64,000 nucleotides of DNA from Naganishia liquefaciens (GCA_013423385.1 BLZA01000049.1:372001-436000), one strand, 5' to 3'; shown: positions 21,361 through 32,303, numbered from the stretch's first letter. Made by a program: numbers and translations. Notes: generated by a model not told the origin, from the letters alone.

Positions 21361-24300
21361 AGCATGCCCATTCGCAGGAGAATTTAGAGTGAATTGCCTC
21401 GTACTAGTGTTGTAAATATTCCATCGATTGTATCTCTAATTTCAACTCGGGGCTTCAAAGCCGTATGTCTGTAGGAGAGGCGCCAAGCGGCGGCGGATAG
21501 AGCAGAAGAGTACACACAATAGTGTGGTTGAAGGGACTCTAGATTGAGCTTGTGCGGATTGACTTTGTCAGACTTCTGGCCATGAGAGCTGATATGAGTG
21601 CGGTCTCTCGAGGACGGCCTCGACACAAGAAGAACAGATCATGTCGACCGTCCTCATGCTGGAAACTTGCCGATATCTTTTCACTTCAGCCACAACATAT
21701 TCGGTACTTCGCGGCCGATTTGTATGGACCTTGGATCAGACTTTTTGAGCTATGACGCCTGGGGCACTTGAACTCGCCGATGCTCCTGTGGACAGCTTTT
21801 GTCGGCCCCTTCGACCTCCTCCTTCCCCCTGACAACCGCGCCATAAACGTGATCGATGATGCCAATACTATGCTCCCGCTATCGAGCACGACTTTCTGGG
21901 CCAGTACCATAGTAAATGCGCGAAACAAACTCTGTCAGAGCTCGCTCGAGGTGACTGACAGAATGTAAACGTCGCCTCTAACACCGCCTTTACCCTCTTA
22001 TCGCCCAGCTTGTTAGACCTAGTCATTTTCACGAGTCGATCGGGAGAAGTACCGTGTTACCAATCTGCTCATTTCCGAATCGCTAGCTTACAAGATTATG
22101 TATTGCCCAGCTGGAGCGCTGGCAGAACAGGGACGACCAGCAAAGCTCGTAGACGGGAGCAACGGTGGGTAGATCACACGGGCAGGAAGGCTATGACGAA
22201 AAGCAGCTAGCTCGCTAAGAGTTTCGCTGAGTAACAAAAGAGCTTACAACATGAGTACCAATCAAGCTATGGTATGATTCGCATCGACATTCCATAGACC
22301 GTATCCACACAACCAGGGCAGCTCTCGCGGCCCCTCTCAACGAACTGCTAGCAAAGCCTCTATGGCGAAGCCACGACGCCATTGTCAAGTAACTCAGCTT
22401 GCACTTCGCTCTGCGAGAAATATTTTTTGCACCATCTGAAGTGTGAGTATCCTTCGGACAAGGCCGAGTGAGATAACTAGTCAGGTTGAGGTCGTCATCA
22501 GGTTGGGCGCGCAAAGTACGGCGCAGATAGGACTGCGAGACTTCCTCTGGTTCCGGGTAGGTGGAACAAGTGGCTGAACCCGTGGCTTAGTGACAGCTCG
22601 GGTGACGGGCACATGAGCCAAGTACACACGGCCATGGTCATCTATGGCCGCATCCCAGGATTCGATGTGCTGTGAAATGTACCGTTAAGCTGTACACAAA
22701 GAGTCTGTCCAGCCGTATGCAAATTGACAACAGAGTACGTGCGTCAATCCACTTCATTTTGCGATTCGCAGGAAAAAGACAATCAAGCGCTAGTTCTGTT
22801 CCGTGCTTTTCAGCTGCAAGCGTTTCACAGTAAGTCCGGCAAAGCTTCCGGTCATATCGAGGATGCCGGCAGAATAGCCGTAATACCGGACCGCCGACCG
22901 CGCCGAAACATCGATATATTCGTCGATTTCCTCCGTCCGTCCTCCTTTCTCGGCTGACTCAATCGCATCCTGTATTGAGTCGTCGTGCTCGAGGAGCTAA
23001 GAACCGCCACCCACTCTGGCTGGCTTTGGCTCTCGCCCTATTATGATACGTTTCTGGGCTGTCCTCTCAGCGAGTCTGATGCCTGAACTGCTACCTCGAT
23101 GCTCCTCTTGCCATGTTGATTGTCAAAATTGCGACATGGACGCAGCAGACCAGCATGAACCAAAAGAGATCAAAGCGCCCGCAAGTCGTGCGATAACAAG
23201 CGAAAATGTTTGTCAGCAACGTAGCATCTCAACAGAAATTGATTCCGATCCTGCATCTCCGACTGTGAGAGCTGTCGAGGTGTCGTGTGAAGTGAGGCAT
23301 TTCAGCCTTCAAAATCCAATGTCGAGCGATTGAGAAGCTGATTGTTTGGAAAGGGTCTCAAAAATCCATCGCACCTGAATCTTTCTTTGACTCTGGTTTA
23401 TCGGTGTCTCCATCTCAGAGCCTGACGTGTTGGCGTTTGAAGCCTTGTAAAAGATCCTCCATGGAAGCTTCTTGAGCTACCTGAAGGAAGATGTGTTGAA
23501 TGGGATGTTTGTGGATATAGGCAATAGAGATGTGCAAGGCCAGTCACGGCCATTTCTGCTGATAATTGCATGATGACAATAGTGTCGTCCCACGTCTCGT
23601 CCCTTTCTCAACGGGATGTCTAGCATGGCCGAATTGCGAAACGAGTCACTGCACAGGCAGGATCTAGCGGGTAGACGAGCTTACGATTACAGACTGATAC
23701 GGCCACGCCGCCAAGGATACGTCCAAACATTTGTAAATACGAGTTCGCCTCTTTTGTCAGTCCTCCCGGTGCTGTTCCGTGAATTTCCTTTTTACTGAAG
23801 AAGCCGCAGCCATGACCGTCCAATGCTTGCTGATAGCCATCTATTTCTTTGTGACGTGATGTGGTTTTATGGTGCATCAACGTGGTAACCGCGGCCGCCA
23901 GCGGGAGATCGAGGCGCGTGCAGGAAGAAACAGTCCGCTGGATAGAGCAGAAGCTCTGGGCATTTCTTGAGCTGGTCATAATGATAGCGCGCTCCTAAGG
24001 TCTCGCCTACTGGAAATGAATGCCACACGAAAAGGCTTTAGAGAACCAGCTGGAATACCTAGGATGGCTCGGCGATGAAGAGGAGATGCTGGGCAAGTTT
24101 CTATAAGGTCCTCCTCCAACGGTCGACAGCGATATTACAGCGATGTTAAGCTCTTAGGCAGACAACGCCTTTACTGTGAATGCAAGTCGAGACTGTCTGT
24201 AGCGAGTGTGTCAGTGAGAGTCAACAGTGTCCGTACCGAGTGGGTAAGAGTGGATGTTAGCAGATATGTACGGCCATGAATGAGCAGCTAACGCAAGTTT

Positions 24301-24529
24301 GTACAGTCTTGGGCGACTAGCTCAAGTTTTCGAAGGAATGGAGGGCGAATGCTCGAGGTTTCTTACAAAAGTCCTGCGAGGTCGGCAGATACAGGCAGAC
24401 GAAACTGCAGACTTTGCTGAACTGCCGGAGCTCCAGCCCATATCCATACTGCCAGCTATCCCGCCTTTTGATCCAGCTTTTGATCCACGACGCCCCAAGC
24501 TCTCTCGCGGAGCCGATGCCGACCGTCTT

Positions 24530-24571
24530 GGCATCAGGCAGTCAGGCAATGGCATCAGGCAGTCAGGCAAA
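24530..24571. repeat. Short tandem repeat, 21-bp unit x 2
   Basis: The unit GGCATCAGGCAGTCAGGCAAT occurs twice head-to-tail, the second copy differing only in its last base. A second direct duplication of CTTTTGATCCA lies about 60 bases upstream, and GCCGTACAGCC/GCCGTACGC near 24655. These look like replication-slippage duplications in non-coding DNA. Confidence 0.7.
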
Positions 24572-24868
24572 TGCCCTAGTATGTTTTCCTAGATAGGCGT
24601 TGGACCTTGGATCTAGGTCTAGCATCTGGTCTAGCTCGTTCGTGTTGATCTTTGCCGTACAGCCTTGCCGTACGCTGCGGCGGCAAACCGAGAAAAAGCC
24701 TCCTTCGTGTGTGCGCGGATCCGAGGCGCCGGCTAAAGACCGTCAGGTGAAACCCAGACTCCGAAGAGAACAATTCACGGATTCTGCTGGATTTCATCAA
24801 TAATCAAGCGTTCCATCTCTGCGGAGCGACGTTGGGAGACAATACCGTCAATAATCAGTCAGTCACCT

Positions 24869-24988
24869 ATGGCGCACCCCTCCAGCAGTCACGGCGCCAC
24901 GCGTATCAAGGGCAGCGCTATTCCTCTACGGCTCAATCAGCATTGTTCGGGTACCCCGATCCCTCGTTCTTCGCCCTGCCCCATATAA
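24869..24988 (+). promoter_or_regulatory. Upstream ORF before the bZIP gene (39 codons)
   Basis: An ATG frame beginning MAHPSSSHG and ending SSPCPI-stop lies 129 bases before the bZIP start codon. If the transcript starts upstream of 24869, this frame would be met first by scanning ribosomes and lower translation of the main frame. No transcript data are available, so its inclusion in the mRNA is an inference. Confidence 0.35.
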
Positions 24989-25117
24989 TTGATCCCAGCA
25001 CGACGCCCGTGCTGATCCCTTTGCGAATGGCTCGCATTCTCTTTGCATATACCTTCAACAGCCAGAACATCGCATAACATCGAGATCAACGAGCCCTGAT
25101 TACCGATTGGCTCCGTA

Positions 25118-27588
25118 ATGTCATACACGCCCTCAGGACAACGACCGACCTATCCGACTGGACCAGGGCCGTATCCGTACGACAATCGACGTCCGAGTAC
25201 AAGCTATCCCCCTCCGCCAAGTGCAGAAAGGCTTCCACCGATGCTGGAACAGCCTCCACGCTATCAATCGTCGCAGCAGTATTCTCCCTTTCCGTCGTAT
25301 GGCGACATGTCTAGAGTATACCAGTCGCAGACGCCTCCATTACCTCCGCCGCACGTCAAGTACGACTACCGCTATACCCAGCACTCAGCCTTACCGGGGT
25401 CTCAGATCCCATACGCCAGTGAACCTCCCCTGGAGCGAGACTTTGATGGACAATACAAGAAGCGAAAATTATCATCCGATATCAGCGTCTACTCTCTGTC
25501 AGCTCAGAATGGGCCGGGAGAGGACGGAGCAGTGCGAAGCGAAGGGTATCTGCGGAACACTGCAACGCCCAACACCTCGACGCCGTCATCGACGGAGCGC
25601 CCATCGGTCGAGTCTCAGTCATCTCGGGTTCGATCAGCAGTCATGACAGAACAGGATAAGCATGAACTGAAAAAGGAGAAGAACAGGGAAAAGCAGCGAC
25701 GCCTCCGTTCTCGTCGTGCCGAACAACTTAACAACCTCGAGCACCTCAACAATGAAAAGGATGCAAGGCTCGAACACCTAGAAGCCAAGGTCAAGCGGCT
25801 GGAAACAGAAGCAATACAAAAGGACGAAAAGTGGCAGCGATGGGTGTTGGAGCTAGAGAACAGGCTGGGACATAGCCGACGCCGCTCGAGACTTCTCGAG
25901 AACTCCAACACGGGCAAGAAGGAGCGTGATGAAGAAATCAACAATTCGATATTGCGCGAGATCGGAGACATACGTATTCGATTCGGTGTTGCACCCTTTG
26001 AGGGAATGGCTCGACCGAGCTTTTCTGGATCTTCTGATTCGGTCAGCGAAGGACGACTCGACGACAGAATGTCGGGACTATTTCATGCCAGTGTTGGCAT
26101 GCCGTCGACGGAGGAGCAACGGCTTCGAGTGGATCCGCCATCAGCCACCCTGGCGCCGTCCAATCAACAGTCGTCCTCGAGTCAGCCGTATCGCCAGTCT
26201 GAATCGCCCTTGTCCCTGCAAGCTCCGCTCAGCCCGGATCAGCGCAAATCGCTCAATCTCAGTCCGCGGGCCTTTGATGATGCGGCCAAGGAGAACACTG
26301 CAATCGTCACTCCCATCGAGGATCCGAGATCAATAGAAGATTGTCAGACTATGGTGGTCGATAGTGCAGAACAAGTCGCAGAATTTATGAGCTCAGGTAA
26401 GTTGCATCGCCTCGCATCGTCCTAGAGCCTTTCGTCTGACTTGATTCGGACAGTCGATCCATCTATCGCGATGCCTTACTTGAAGCTGTTTGATCAACTG
26501 CAGGATCTAAGGGATCATTCCTTCCAGCTCCGCGATACGCCTGTCGCCATGGACACCGCAGACAATAGGCCCAGCCCTAACCCAGCGTCAACCGCTGCGC
26601 AACCTGCCTATTCCGTCGCCGACATGTCAGAAGCAGACATCCTGAACCTGACGGAAAGCAGTCTACTGCACATCGCTCGATCATTGATAAGGGAAAAGCT
26701 TCCCATCTCAATGTATACACCTCGGGTTGGTGTCTGGAACACTTCGATGGAAGAGGAGCGAAGGGCGTTGTCGCTTCGATCGCGTAATCCCTCCGATACG
26801 ACTCTAGTGGAGGGCGACAATCTATCAACGAGAGTGCGACCCCCCTGGCGGAACGTCTTCACGCCATCGGAGATCTACATTCTCTATCGGGCCCTGATGT
26901 TTGCCTGCCATCCGACGGGCTCAAAGGCATTCTTTGACGAAAAGCGGATTTCCGAGTTGTCGCCCAGCCAAAAAACAGTGTATGAGAGATGGGCTACATA
27001 CGAAGGCCGTGACAAGCGGGTGGGTTGTTGTGCACTGGTAACAAGTCAAGTTTCTGACGCTGCTTTCCAGGTTGACATGATACCGGCGATGATCTTCCGC
27101 ATGGTCATTATCCTCAACAACGAACTTCGAGGCCAGCCTGAACTTGATGTAACAGCGCTTCTGAATGACAGCCTGCATGAGGCCGTGTGAGTCGGGAACC
27201 CTGAAACGCTCGAAAGTCGGCTTTCCTAATACCGTTTTGTATTCAGAATCTACGGAAACGCATGGTCCATGTACACCTGGGAGTTGGTGAGTAGACAATC
27301 CCTCGATCGTGTATGCCTCCGATGCTGATAAAATCACGCAATCAGCCGGACAGCTTTTGGAGCAGGTGGGGCGAAATCTTTCCAGGTGGAAAAGAGTTTT
27401 GCAGCTCATTGAGAGCATGGCGGCGGAAAGACCGGCACTCTGGCTCGCGTCCGTTCGAAATCATAATGGGCACCGAAGACCCGAAAGCGCGCACAGGCGG
27501 AGGTCTAGAGTTGCCTGCAGCCGGATGGTCCGACGGAGTCGTTACCGACAACGATGCAGGTACAGCAGGGACCGCACAACTAGAATGA
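25118..27588 (+). CDS. bZIP-type transcription factor with long C-terminal region
   Basis: A nuclear DNA-binding protein. The N-terminus (MSYTPSGQRPTYPTGPG) is rich in Pro, Tyr, Gln and Ser, typical of activation domains, with a basic KKRKL cluster. At about residues 185-235 comes a bZIP-like basic region and zipper: EKNREKQRRLRSRR fits the N-x7-R rule, followed by leucines in LNNLEHLNNEKDARLEHLEA and VKRLETEA. The basic region lacks the usual NxxAAxxCR wording, so the family is atypical. The first exon ends at 26396; the second starts at 26454 (VDPSIAMPYLKLF) and carries an unknown conserved-looking block FTPSEIYILYRALMFACHPTG. Further small introns near 27030-27070, 27188-27246 and 27285-27346 lead to a final exon ending GTAGTAQLE and the stop at 27586-27588. 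The target pathway is unknown. Confidence 0.75.
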
Positions 27589-28114
27589 CAGTAACACCGA
27601 AGAGGCGCGTGCTATCAATACATGCCATCAGCGGGGAGAGCACACGGGGGTGCATAAACGAGCTACACAGCCATGTAGTCAGCGAGGACGCTTGTTCCAG
27701 GTTTTCTAGTGATCTCGAAACATTTCGCATAGTCATCAGCCCGGACTCTTAGCTTGGCGTATATCCGGAGGGCCTGCCAACCATCCATGCGGCCTCCGGA
27801 GTTGGCTTGTGAAGTTGATACCGGATGTTTTAAGCTTGTCGGCTCCAAGGAGGATTCCAGCTAGCAAGCAATGAAGTCACCGCTCGCCAAACGTCATGGG
27901 GGAGGGAACTTCATGAAGACTACATACTAAAAATGCCGGAAGTCCTAACAATTCGGTCATGGCACGGCAAATTGGCATGAACCTTGATCGAGCTATATCG
28001 AGAATCGTGTACCTATCGGCAATCGACGGGTGAGCCAGAGGAGATAGGCGTCGTGGTTGCTTCGATCTGCTTCCCTGTGCACCTGTTCTTGGGCTCTCGC
28101 GCCCAGCTCACCGC
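27589..28114. other. Intergenic, no feature seen
   Basis: These 526 bases follow the bZIP gene. I see no supported gene, RNA gene or repeat. Confidence 0.4.
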
Positions 28115-28392
28115 ATGGCAGCTTACACGACAATGAACTCAGGTGCTCCTGGGCAGCATGGGCCTCCCGATCGGATTAAAGATCAGATTGTTCCTATGCA
28201 GTCGAATGTCGGTCAACAGGTGAGTTCCGCTCGCGAATGCATTCGAAAGTGTGATGAGCTAAAAGCTGTCACACGACCACTTCTTCGATAGCCAAGATCC
28301 ATTCCATCCCGCCGTTATGGTTTGTATTTACTTGCCCTGCTACTGCGAGACATAATCATCCGCATTTCCCATAGAAAGGGATCGACACATGA
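28115..28392 (+). CDS. Candidate small spliced gene, 58 residues
   Basis: Three tiny exons (28115-28219, 28266-28319, 28375-28392), all in phase zero, join through introns of 46 and 55 nt with GTGAGT...AAAAG and GTTTGT...CATAG ends. The predicted protein starts MAAYTTMNSGAPGQHG, contains DRIKDQIVPMQSNVGQQ and then HDHFFDSQDPFHPAVM, and ends KGIDT-stop. It is hydrophilic with no signal peptide or membrane segment. I do not recognise a family, but the composition of the middle and last parts, with the frame kept through both junctions, looks protein-like. Alternative acceptors exist (for example after 28291) that would give a longer, less natural reading with a hydrophobic Leu-rich segment. Function unknown. 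Confidence 0.5.
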
Positions 28393-30421
28393 GCCGGCTG
28401 ACTATCGGCTTCCCATCCTATTCCGCAATCCTTGTCACAATTGTGACCTTCTCTTCTTTCCGAGATTTGAATTCTGGGCCGTACTGGAGGCAGCCGATAT
28501 GTAAAGTAGCTGTCAACCGCAACCGCAACCGAATGTGCCGCTGTTTCGCAGATACTTTGGGCGGACATCTCGGCTAAAGCCTTCCCGGTCGTAATGCACT
28601 GCGGAGTCCGCCGTCCGCCGTTCGATTTACTTTTCTTGAAAGGTGGTCTGCTAGATTGCCCAGCTGATTGTCCGTCACGTTGTCCGGTCCGGAAGCGCAC
28701 AGCCCCACAGTTGTTTATCACCCCCTAACATCGATGAACTAGCTATTGGTCTGTACGCGAGGCAATTCGATCCTGGCTGGTCCGAATTTCGACAAATGAG
28801 TGATATGATAGTGGGAGGTATGTCCGTGCAGTATGAAGGCGAGTTCGCTTCCCTTACGCAAACATCCGTTAGGTGAGCCGGATGCATAGTTGAAGGAACG
28901 TAAGAGTCTACGTTATTCGCAAGTCTTCACAGCCGAGTGTAGGACAGATGGGTTTGGGCTGGTCAAGCTGTACGATGAGATAAGGTAGGGATACGGCGCA
29001 GCAGAGAAGCCCAAAGCAAGAGAACATTCCACAACATTCAGGGATTGCCAAGCTGATCCGGATCCCCGTCGTCGCAATAGAACATCCATGGACTGTTTCT
29101 AAGCATTTCTCGACTCGTGCAAGCAATGTCCCTTGTCCCTTTCTCGCTCTGGGTTTCCATGGACTTTCGAGTATTCCCTTCGGCGCTCGCTCTTGATTGC
29201 GCCGATATATCAGCTTGGCTTTGATCGTAGCAATATCACGGGTTGAAAGATTGAATATGCGATATGGACGTTTGCGGCTTTGCAAGCTGGTGTCCCAGAA
29301 CCTACCCGGGTACGGTCCTCGCGCGTGTGATGCGATTTAGTGGTTCCGCTTGCTGCACACGGCGTCATGCTTCTCTCACTCAATTGAGGTAACTCTAGAA
29401 CTACCGAATCTCCCACTCGAGGAGCTCGCTATGCGCAAATTATCAACGACGTGTGACGGAGCATGCGAGCAGATCAACAACCTCTTGAACGGCGCATTCG
29501 ACGAGAGGTAGCCGTTACCATTCGGTGGTGTTTCACAGGCGATTACGTGTGTTTCACCCGCAATCATCATCAAGCGCCTTCTTGACCTCGACACCCTGCT
29601 GGAGCTCGAAAGAAACAGCTAATCAGGCCAAGCCCGCACAAATGAGCGACCTTCCATCGCGCGTTTTGCATAGCGGTACCCCGCGTATAGCAGTCTTCAC
29701 ATCCCACCCAGGCAAGGGAAATCGATGAAAAGTTTTGTCATGCAGTGGTGCTACTGGGTAGACAGTCGAGAGTCGCTGGATGTCATCTGCTAGAAATCCC
29801 GGGGTTTCCCACCTGGATCTGTAGCTTGCTGGGGATTCGAGTTGAGCGCACCTTACACTTCTACTCCAGCTTCTACCAGTTCTTCTACCCCTACCTCCAC
29901 TTTCGGAGATCGCCGCGCCAGCGTTTCGACGCATTGCGGAATGCGGGGGCGAACGTGTCAGGTGAGATAGCAGTCGGTGATCAGGTGCGAGATAGCAGTA
30001 ACAGTCAGGTGAATGCTGATGATGTGCTGGCATGCCGCGATAAGTCGCAGTCACAGCCAGATGATGCGATACTCCCAAGAATAGCGGAATAGCCCAGTGG
30101 CCGGCGCCCAAAGAAAAGAGTTGATTCATTTCACCATTGCCAAGCCAGAATAATGAACCTGCTGTGCTTCCGCTGTCTTGCATCAGAGCACCAAAGGAGC
30201 CTGAGTCGAGAGCAGATCTGCTGCATTTCAACCGGCAGTCGACATTTGATAATGATCCCCTGAAGAGACAGATCAATCATCGAGTCCCACTCTCTCCCGA
30301 TTCACCATTTCGCAACGCTCATCGATTGATCAACCCGCAGTCGAGGCTCCTGGTATCTTCATCGATTCACCAAGGGACGTACAGATCTTGTTCCTCCGTC
30401 AATCCTCTCAGTCCAAACATC
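28393..30421. other. Intergenic, two kilobases without a supported gene
   Basis: A 217-codon open frame on the minus strand (30276-29623) starts at TTG and has an Arg/Ser/His mix without motifs. A Ser/Thr-Pro-rich frame near 29850-29960 (+) has no usable start. I consider both chance frames. The right end must hold the promoter of the four-TM protein gene. Confidence 0.4.
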
Positions 30422-31294
30422 ATGGCAATCCTGGCGGATTCTCGCAGCAACCATCTGATCCATCTCGCGCTTCTTGGGATCTTCATCTTCTTCGACTTTT
30501 TGGCCCTGGCGATTTGTGCTGCTTTCATTCAAGAGGGAAAGAGGAGGTACTTCGGTGGGTTCACATGCATCAAAGCTGCCCGCGGCGTCGCTGATTACTG
30601 CGAGTGCACCAAAAGGATACTACTTTGATGCGTCTGGCTTGATCGTTGCCGCGAGCGTCTTCGGATACATCGCCGGATTCGCCTTGTGGGTCCCCAAGAC
30701 ACTCTCTGCAACTCGTCTGATTCACTTGCATTCTATAGCTTGATGTTCAATACATATCGAGACCTCTACCGAGGAATCAAGAACAGCTTGTTGGTTGAGC
30801 TCATTACCTTTTCCGTGCTCTTCATCTTGCATCTGGGTGAGTGCATGAGTCGCGCACAGGTTTGCGATGACCGACTTACAAGGCCGGACTTTCTCAGCTG
30901 GAGCCGCAGCGCTGTCTTCCGATGGCTGGCAATTCGATGGTTCTTCCAAAGCCGCACAGTATGTCATCCTGCGAAACGACTCGCTCCTTATTCTTACGAC
31001 TCAACATGTAGATTGGGAAGAGCAACTCTCGCCTTCGCCTGGCTCTCTACCATCACCCTCATGCTCCTGCTCGCCTTTCTTTTGACGTGGATCCTGCTTC
31101 ACCGACGACGCCGATTGGAGATTTCGATCCTCAGAACGAACATCAAGGAGTTTCTCATCGACGGAGATACTAGTTTGAGAGCTAGCGGTACCGGAATGTC
31201 CGCCATTCCTGCCTCAACTACGGGAGGGGCCAGAGTGTCTGAGGCGTCTGTCGCTGTCACCGAATCAACGGCTCCGGAAGCTGCTCGGGTTTGA
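30422..31294 (+). CDS. Four-transmembrane MARVEL-like protein
   Basis: A probable plasma-membrane or endomembrane protein. From the ATG at 30422 (MAILADSRSNHLIH) the first helix is LALLGIFIFFDFLALAICA. After a short intron (donor near 30554) the second helix is SGLIVAASVFGYIAGFALW, the third LLVELITFSVLFILHLGA and the fourth FAWLSTITLMLLLAFLLTWILL. A basic RRRRLE stop-transfer and a hydrophilic Ser/Thr-rich tail ending TAPEAARV follow. Four helices with short N-terminus and longer C-terminal tail fit fungal MARVEL-domain proteins, linked with membrane domains and cell shape. The sequence is diverged, so the family name is tentative. Introns near 30703-30755, 30838-30897 and 30961-31015 are inferred from frame changes. 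Confidence 0.62.
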
Positions 31295-31579
31295 TGATCA
31301 TCGAAATCCCGCCGTTGAGATCCGTCAAAGGCGTCACTGCTTGCTTACGAGAATCCCTCGCCACATAGCTTTTCATCCTATCAGATATCGGAGGTATGAC
31401 TTGCTGTTGGACCACCGTACGTGATGGCGTGACCTCGTTTCGTGTTTCGAAATACAGTAGTCGATGAAATGACATTTGCTTTGCTGATTTTGGACGATCT
31501 TGAACCATTATGGGAGTACGGGCCCGATGTTTTCGGAGCTGCGTGGCAGAATACATGAGCATGTGTCGAAAAAAAGTCA

Positions 31580-31597
31580 GGGGTTAGGGGTTAGGGG
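31580..31597 (+). repeat. Interstitial telomere-like motif (copy A)
   Basis: The run GGGGTTAGGGGTTAGGGG is made of GGGGTTA units. Basidiomycete telomeres are built from TTAGGG-type repeats, some with extra G residues, so this looks like a short internal telomere tract, though two and a half units could also arise by chance. Confidence 0.6.
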
Positions 31598-31662
31598 ACA
31601 GCCTTCAAGTGATCACGAGGCGATGATACTGTCTGGGGGTTTTGCTGCAGCAAAAGGACAGC

Positions 31663-31666
31663 AAAA
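31663..31666 (-). terminator. Pol III terminator of tRNA-Phe copy A
   Basis: On the minus strand a TTTT run lies six bases past the discriminator base, with a second TTTT a further eight bases on and a T7 run later. This is the usual RNA polymerase III stop signal. Confidence 0.6.
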
Positions 31667-31671
31667 GGATT

Positions 31672-31767
31672 TGTCCGCTCTGTGGATTGAACACAGGACC
31701 TGCGGTATCCGGATAGACGTCTTTTCGAACGCTTCAGACCGTCGCTCTCCCACTGAGCTAAGCAGAC
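31672..31767 (-). tRNA. tRNA-Phe(GAA) with intron, copy A
   Basis: The transcript folds as a cloverleaf. The acceptor GTCTGCT pairs with AGCGGAC (one G-T), the discriminator is A, the D-stem is GCTC/GAGC, and the T-arm is CTGTG-TTCAATC-CACAG. The variable loop AGGTC and T-arm match fungal tRNA-Phe closely. The anticodon loop CTGAAG carries GAA at positions 34-36. A 24-nt intron follows position 37, before base 38 (T). The anticodon stem ACGGT/ACCGC has an A-C mismatch at its base; the same mismatch is in copy B. Confidence 0.9.
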
Positions 31768-31923
31768 TTCGATGACCTTTTGGCCTTTTTATGCAAACAG
31801 TACGCGTGATTGCCATTAAACATCATGCGTTCACAGCCGATGTGCAGAAAGAGAGCAACAGGCTGCCACAACTGTTGAGATGCAAATGATGCGTCAGATG
31901 GCTTGTATCACAGGCATCTACAT

Positions 31924-32197
31924 GGGGCATGGTTCATTGAACAGGTCCAAGCCGGAAGTCTAAGACGGTCGCATCAAGGGCCGGTGGCGCTCTTCCCGGT
32001 CCCGGTTGTGCTCGACAAGACGTCGACATGATATCGCTTTCGATCGGGGAAAAAAATGTCTCTAACTTTGCAAACCAATATACCTCGTCAAAAATGGTTC
32101 GTTTGACTAGATATCCGGCACAATCGATAGCCCAGAGTCCAGAGATTCTGGTGATATAGTCCGTTGGTCAGTGGGATGGCTAGATCGTGCAAAAAAG
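31924..32197. other. Spacer between tRNA-Phe repeat A and tRNA-Leu
   Basis: No gene is seen. A segment near 32150-32185 resembles a tRNA D-arm region but cannot be folded into a full cloverleaf. Confidence 0.4.
32191..32196 (-). terminator. Pol III terminator of tRNA-Leu
   Basis: A T6 run on the minus strand one base past the tRNA end. Confidence 0.75.
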
Positions 32198-32303
32198 TGA
32201 CCAGACTGGGACTCGAACCCAGGCCCCGAAGGAACGGAGGACTCAGAAATTGAGCAAGCTATGCACTTGAAACCGTCGGATTAGACCACTTTCCTATCTG
32301 GCC
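32198..32303 (-). tRNA. tRNA-Leu(CAA) with intron
   Basis: A class II tRNA gene of 106 bases. The acceptor GGCCAGA pairs with TCTGGTC, the discriminator is A, and the D-stem is GGA/TCC. The anticodon loop TTCAAG holds CAA at 34-36. A 26-nt intron follows position 37, as known for tRNA-Leu(CAA) across fungi. An 11-nt long variable arm (CC-TTC-GG stem-loop) precedes the T-arm CTGGG-TTCGAGT-CCCAG. The anticodon stem ACGGT/TCCGT shows a T-T pair next to the loop. An alternative stem register would give anticodon TCA, but the D-arm length and intron position support CAA. Confidence 0.85.

Larger units (their letters stand above)
21361..25117. other. Gene-poor 3.7-kb stretch
   Basis: No gene could be supported here. 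Open frames reach at most about 119 codons (an ATG frame at 23979-23620 on the minus strand), without recognisable motifs or convincing splice partners. The right end carries short tandem duplications near 24530-24571 and an upstream ORF before the bZIP gene. The stretch is long for this compact genome. It may hold extended regulatory DNA, a long 5' leader of the bZIP gene, a non-coding RNA or decayed sequence. Confidence 0.5.
31522..31923. repeat. Direct repeat copy A (tRNA-Phe segment)
   Basis: This 402-bp block recurs at 32784-33186 in the same orientation. I counted about five substitutions and one single-base gap, so identity is near 98.5%. It contains a complete tRNA-Phe gene and a telomere-like stretch. 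Ends are sharp: sequences diverge directly outside both limits. The ends lack TG...CA and I see no target-site duplication, so a transposon LTR is not supported. A recent local segmental duplication fits best. Confidence 0.9.

Noticed and set aside
23620-23979. A 119-codon ATG frame on the minus strand in the gene-poor stretch
   Set aside because: No motif, no splice partners, and a single unremarkable frame in 3.7 kb is expected by chance.
29623-30276. A 217-codon open frame on the minus strand
   Set aside because: It starts at TTG, has no recognisable motif, and its composition does not look like the confirmed genes; likely a chance frame.
32148-32187. A tRNA-like segment (GATATAGTCCGTTGGTCAG...) just before tRNA-Leu
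   Set aside because: Only a D-arm-like part is present; no matching acceptor, anticodon arm or T-arm could be found, so it is not called as a gene.
32198-32303. Reading the class II tRNA as having anticodon TCA (UGA-decoding)
   Set aside because: That stem register needs an extra D-arm base and shifts the intron from its canonical place; CAA (Leu) fits the known intron-bearing tRNA-Leu layout.
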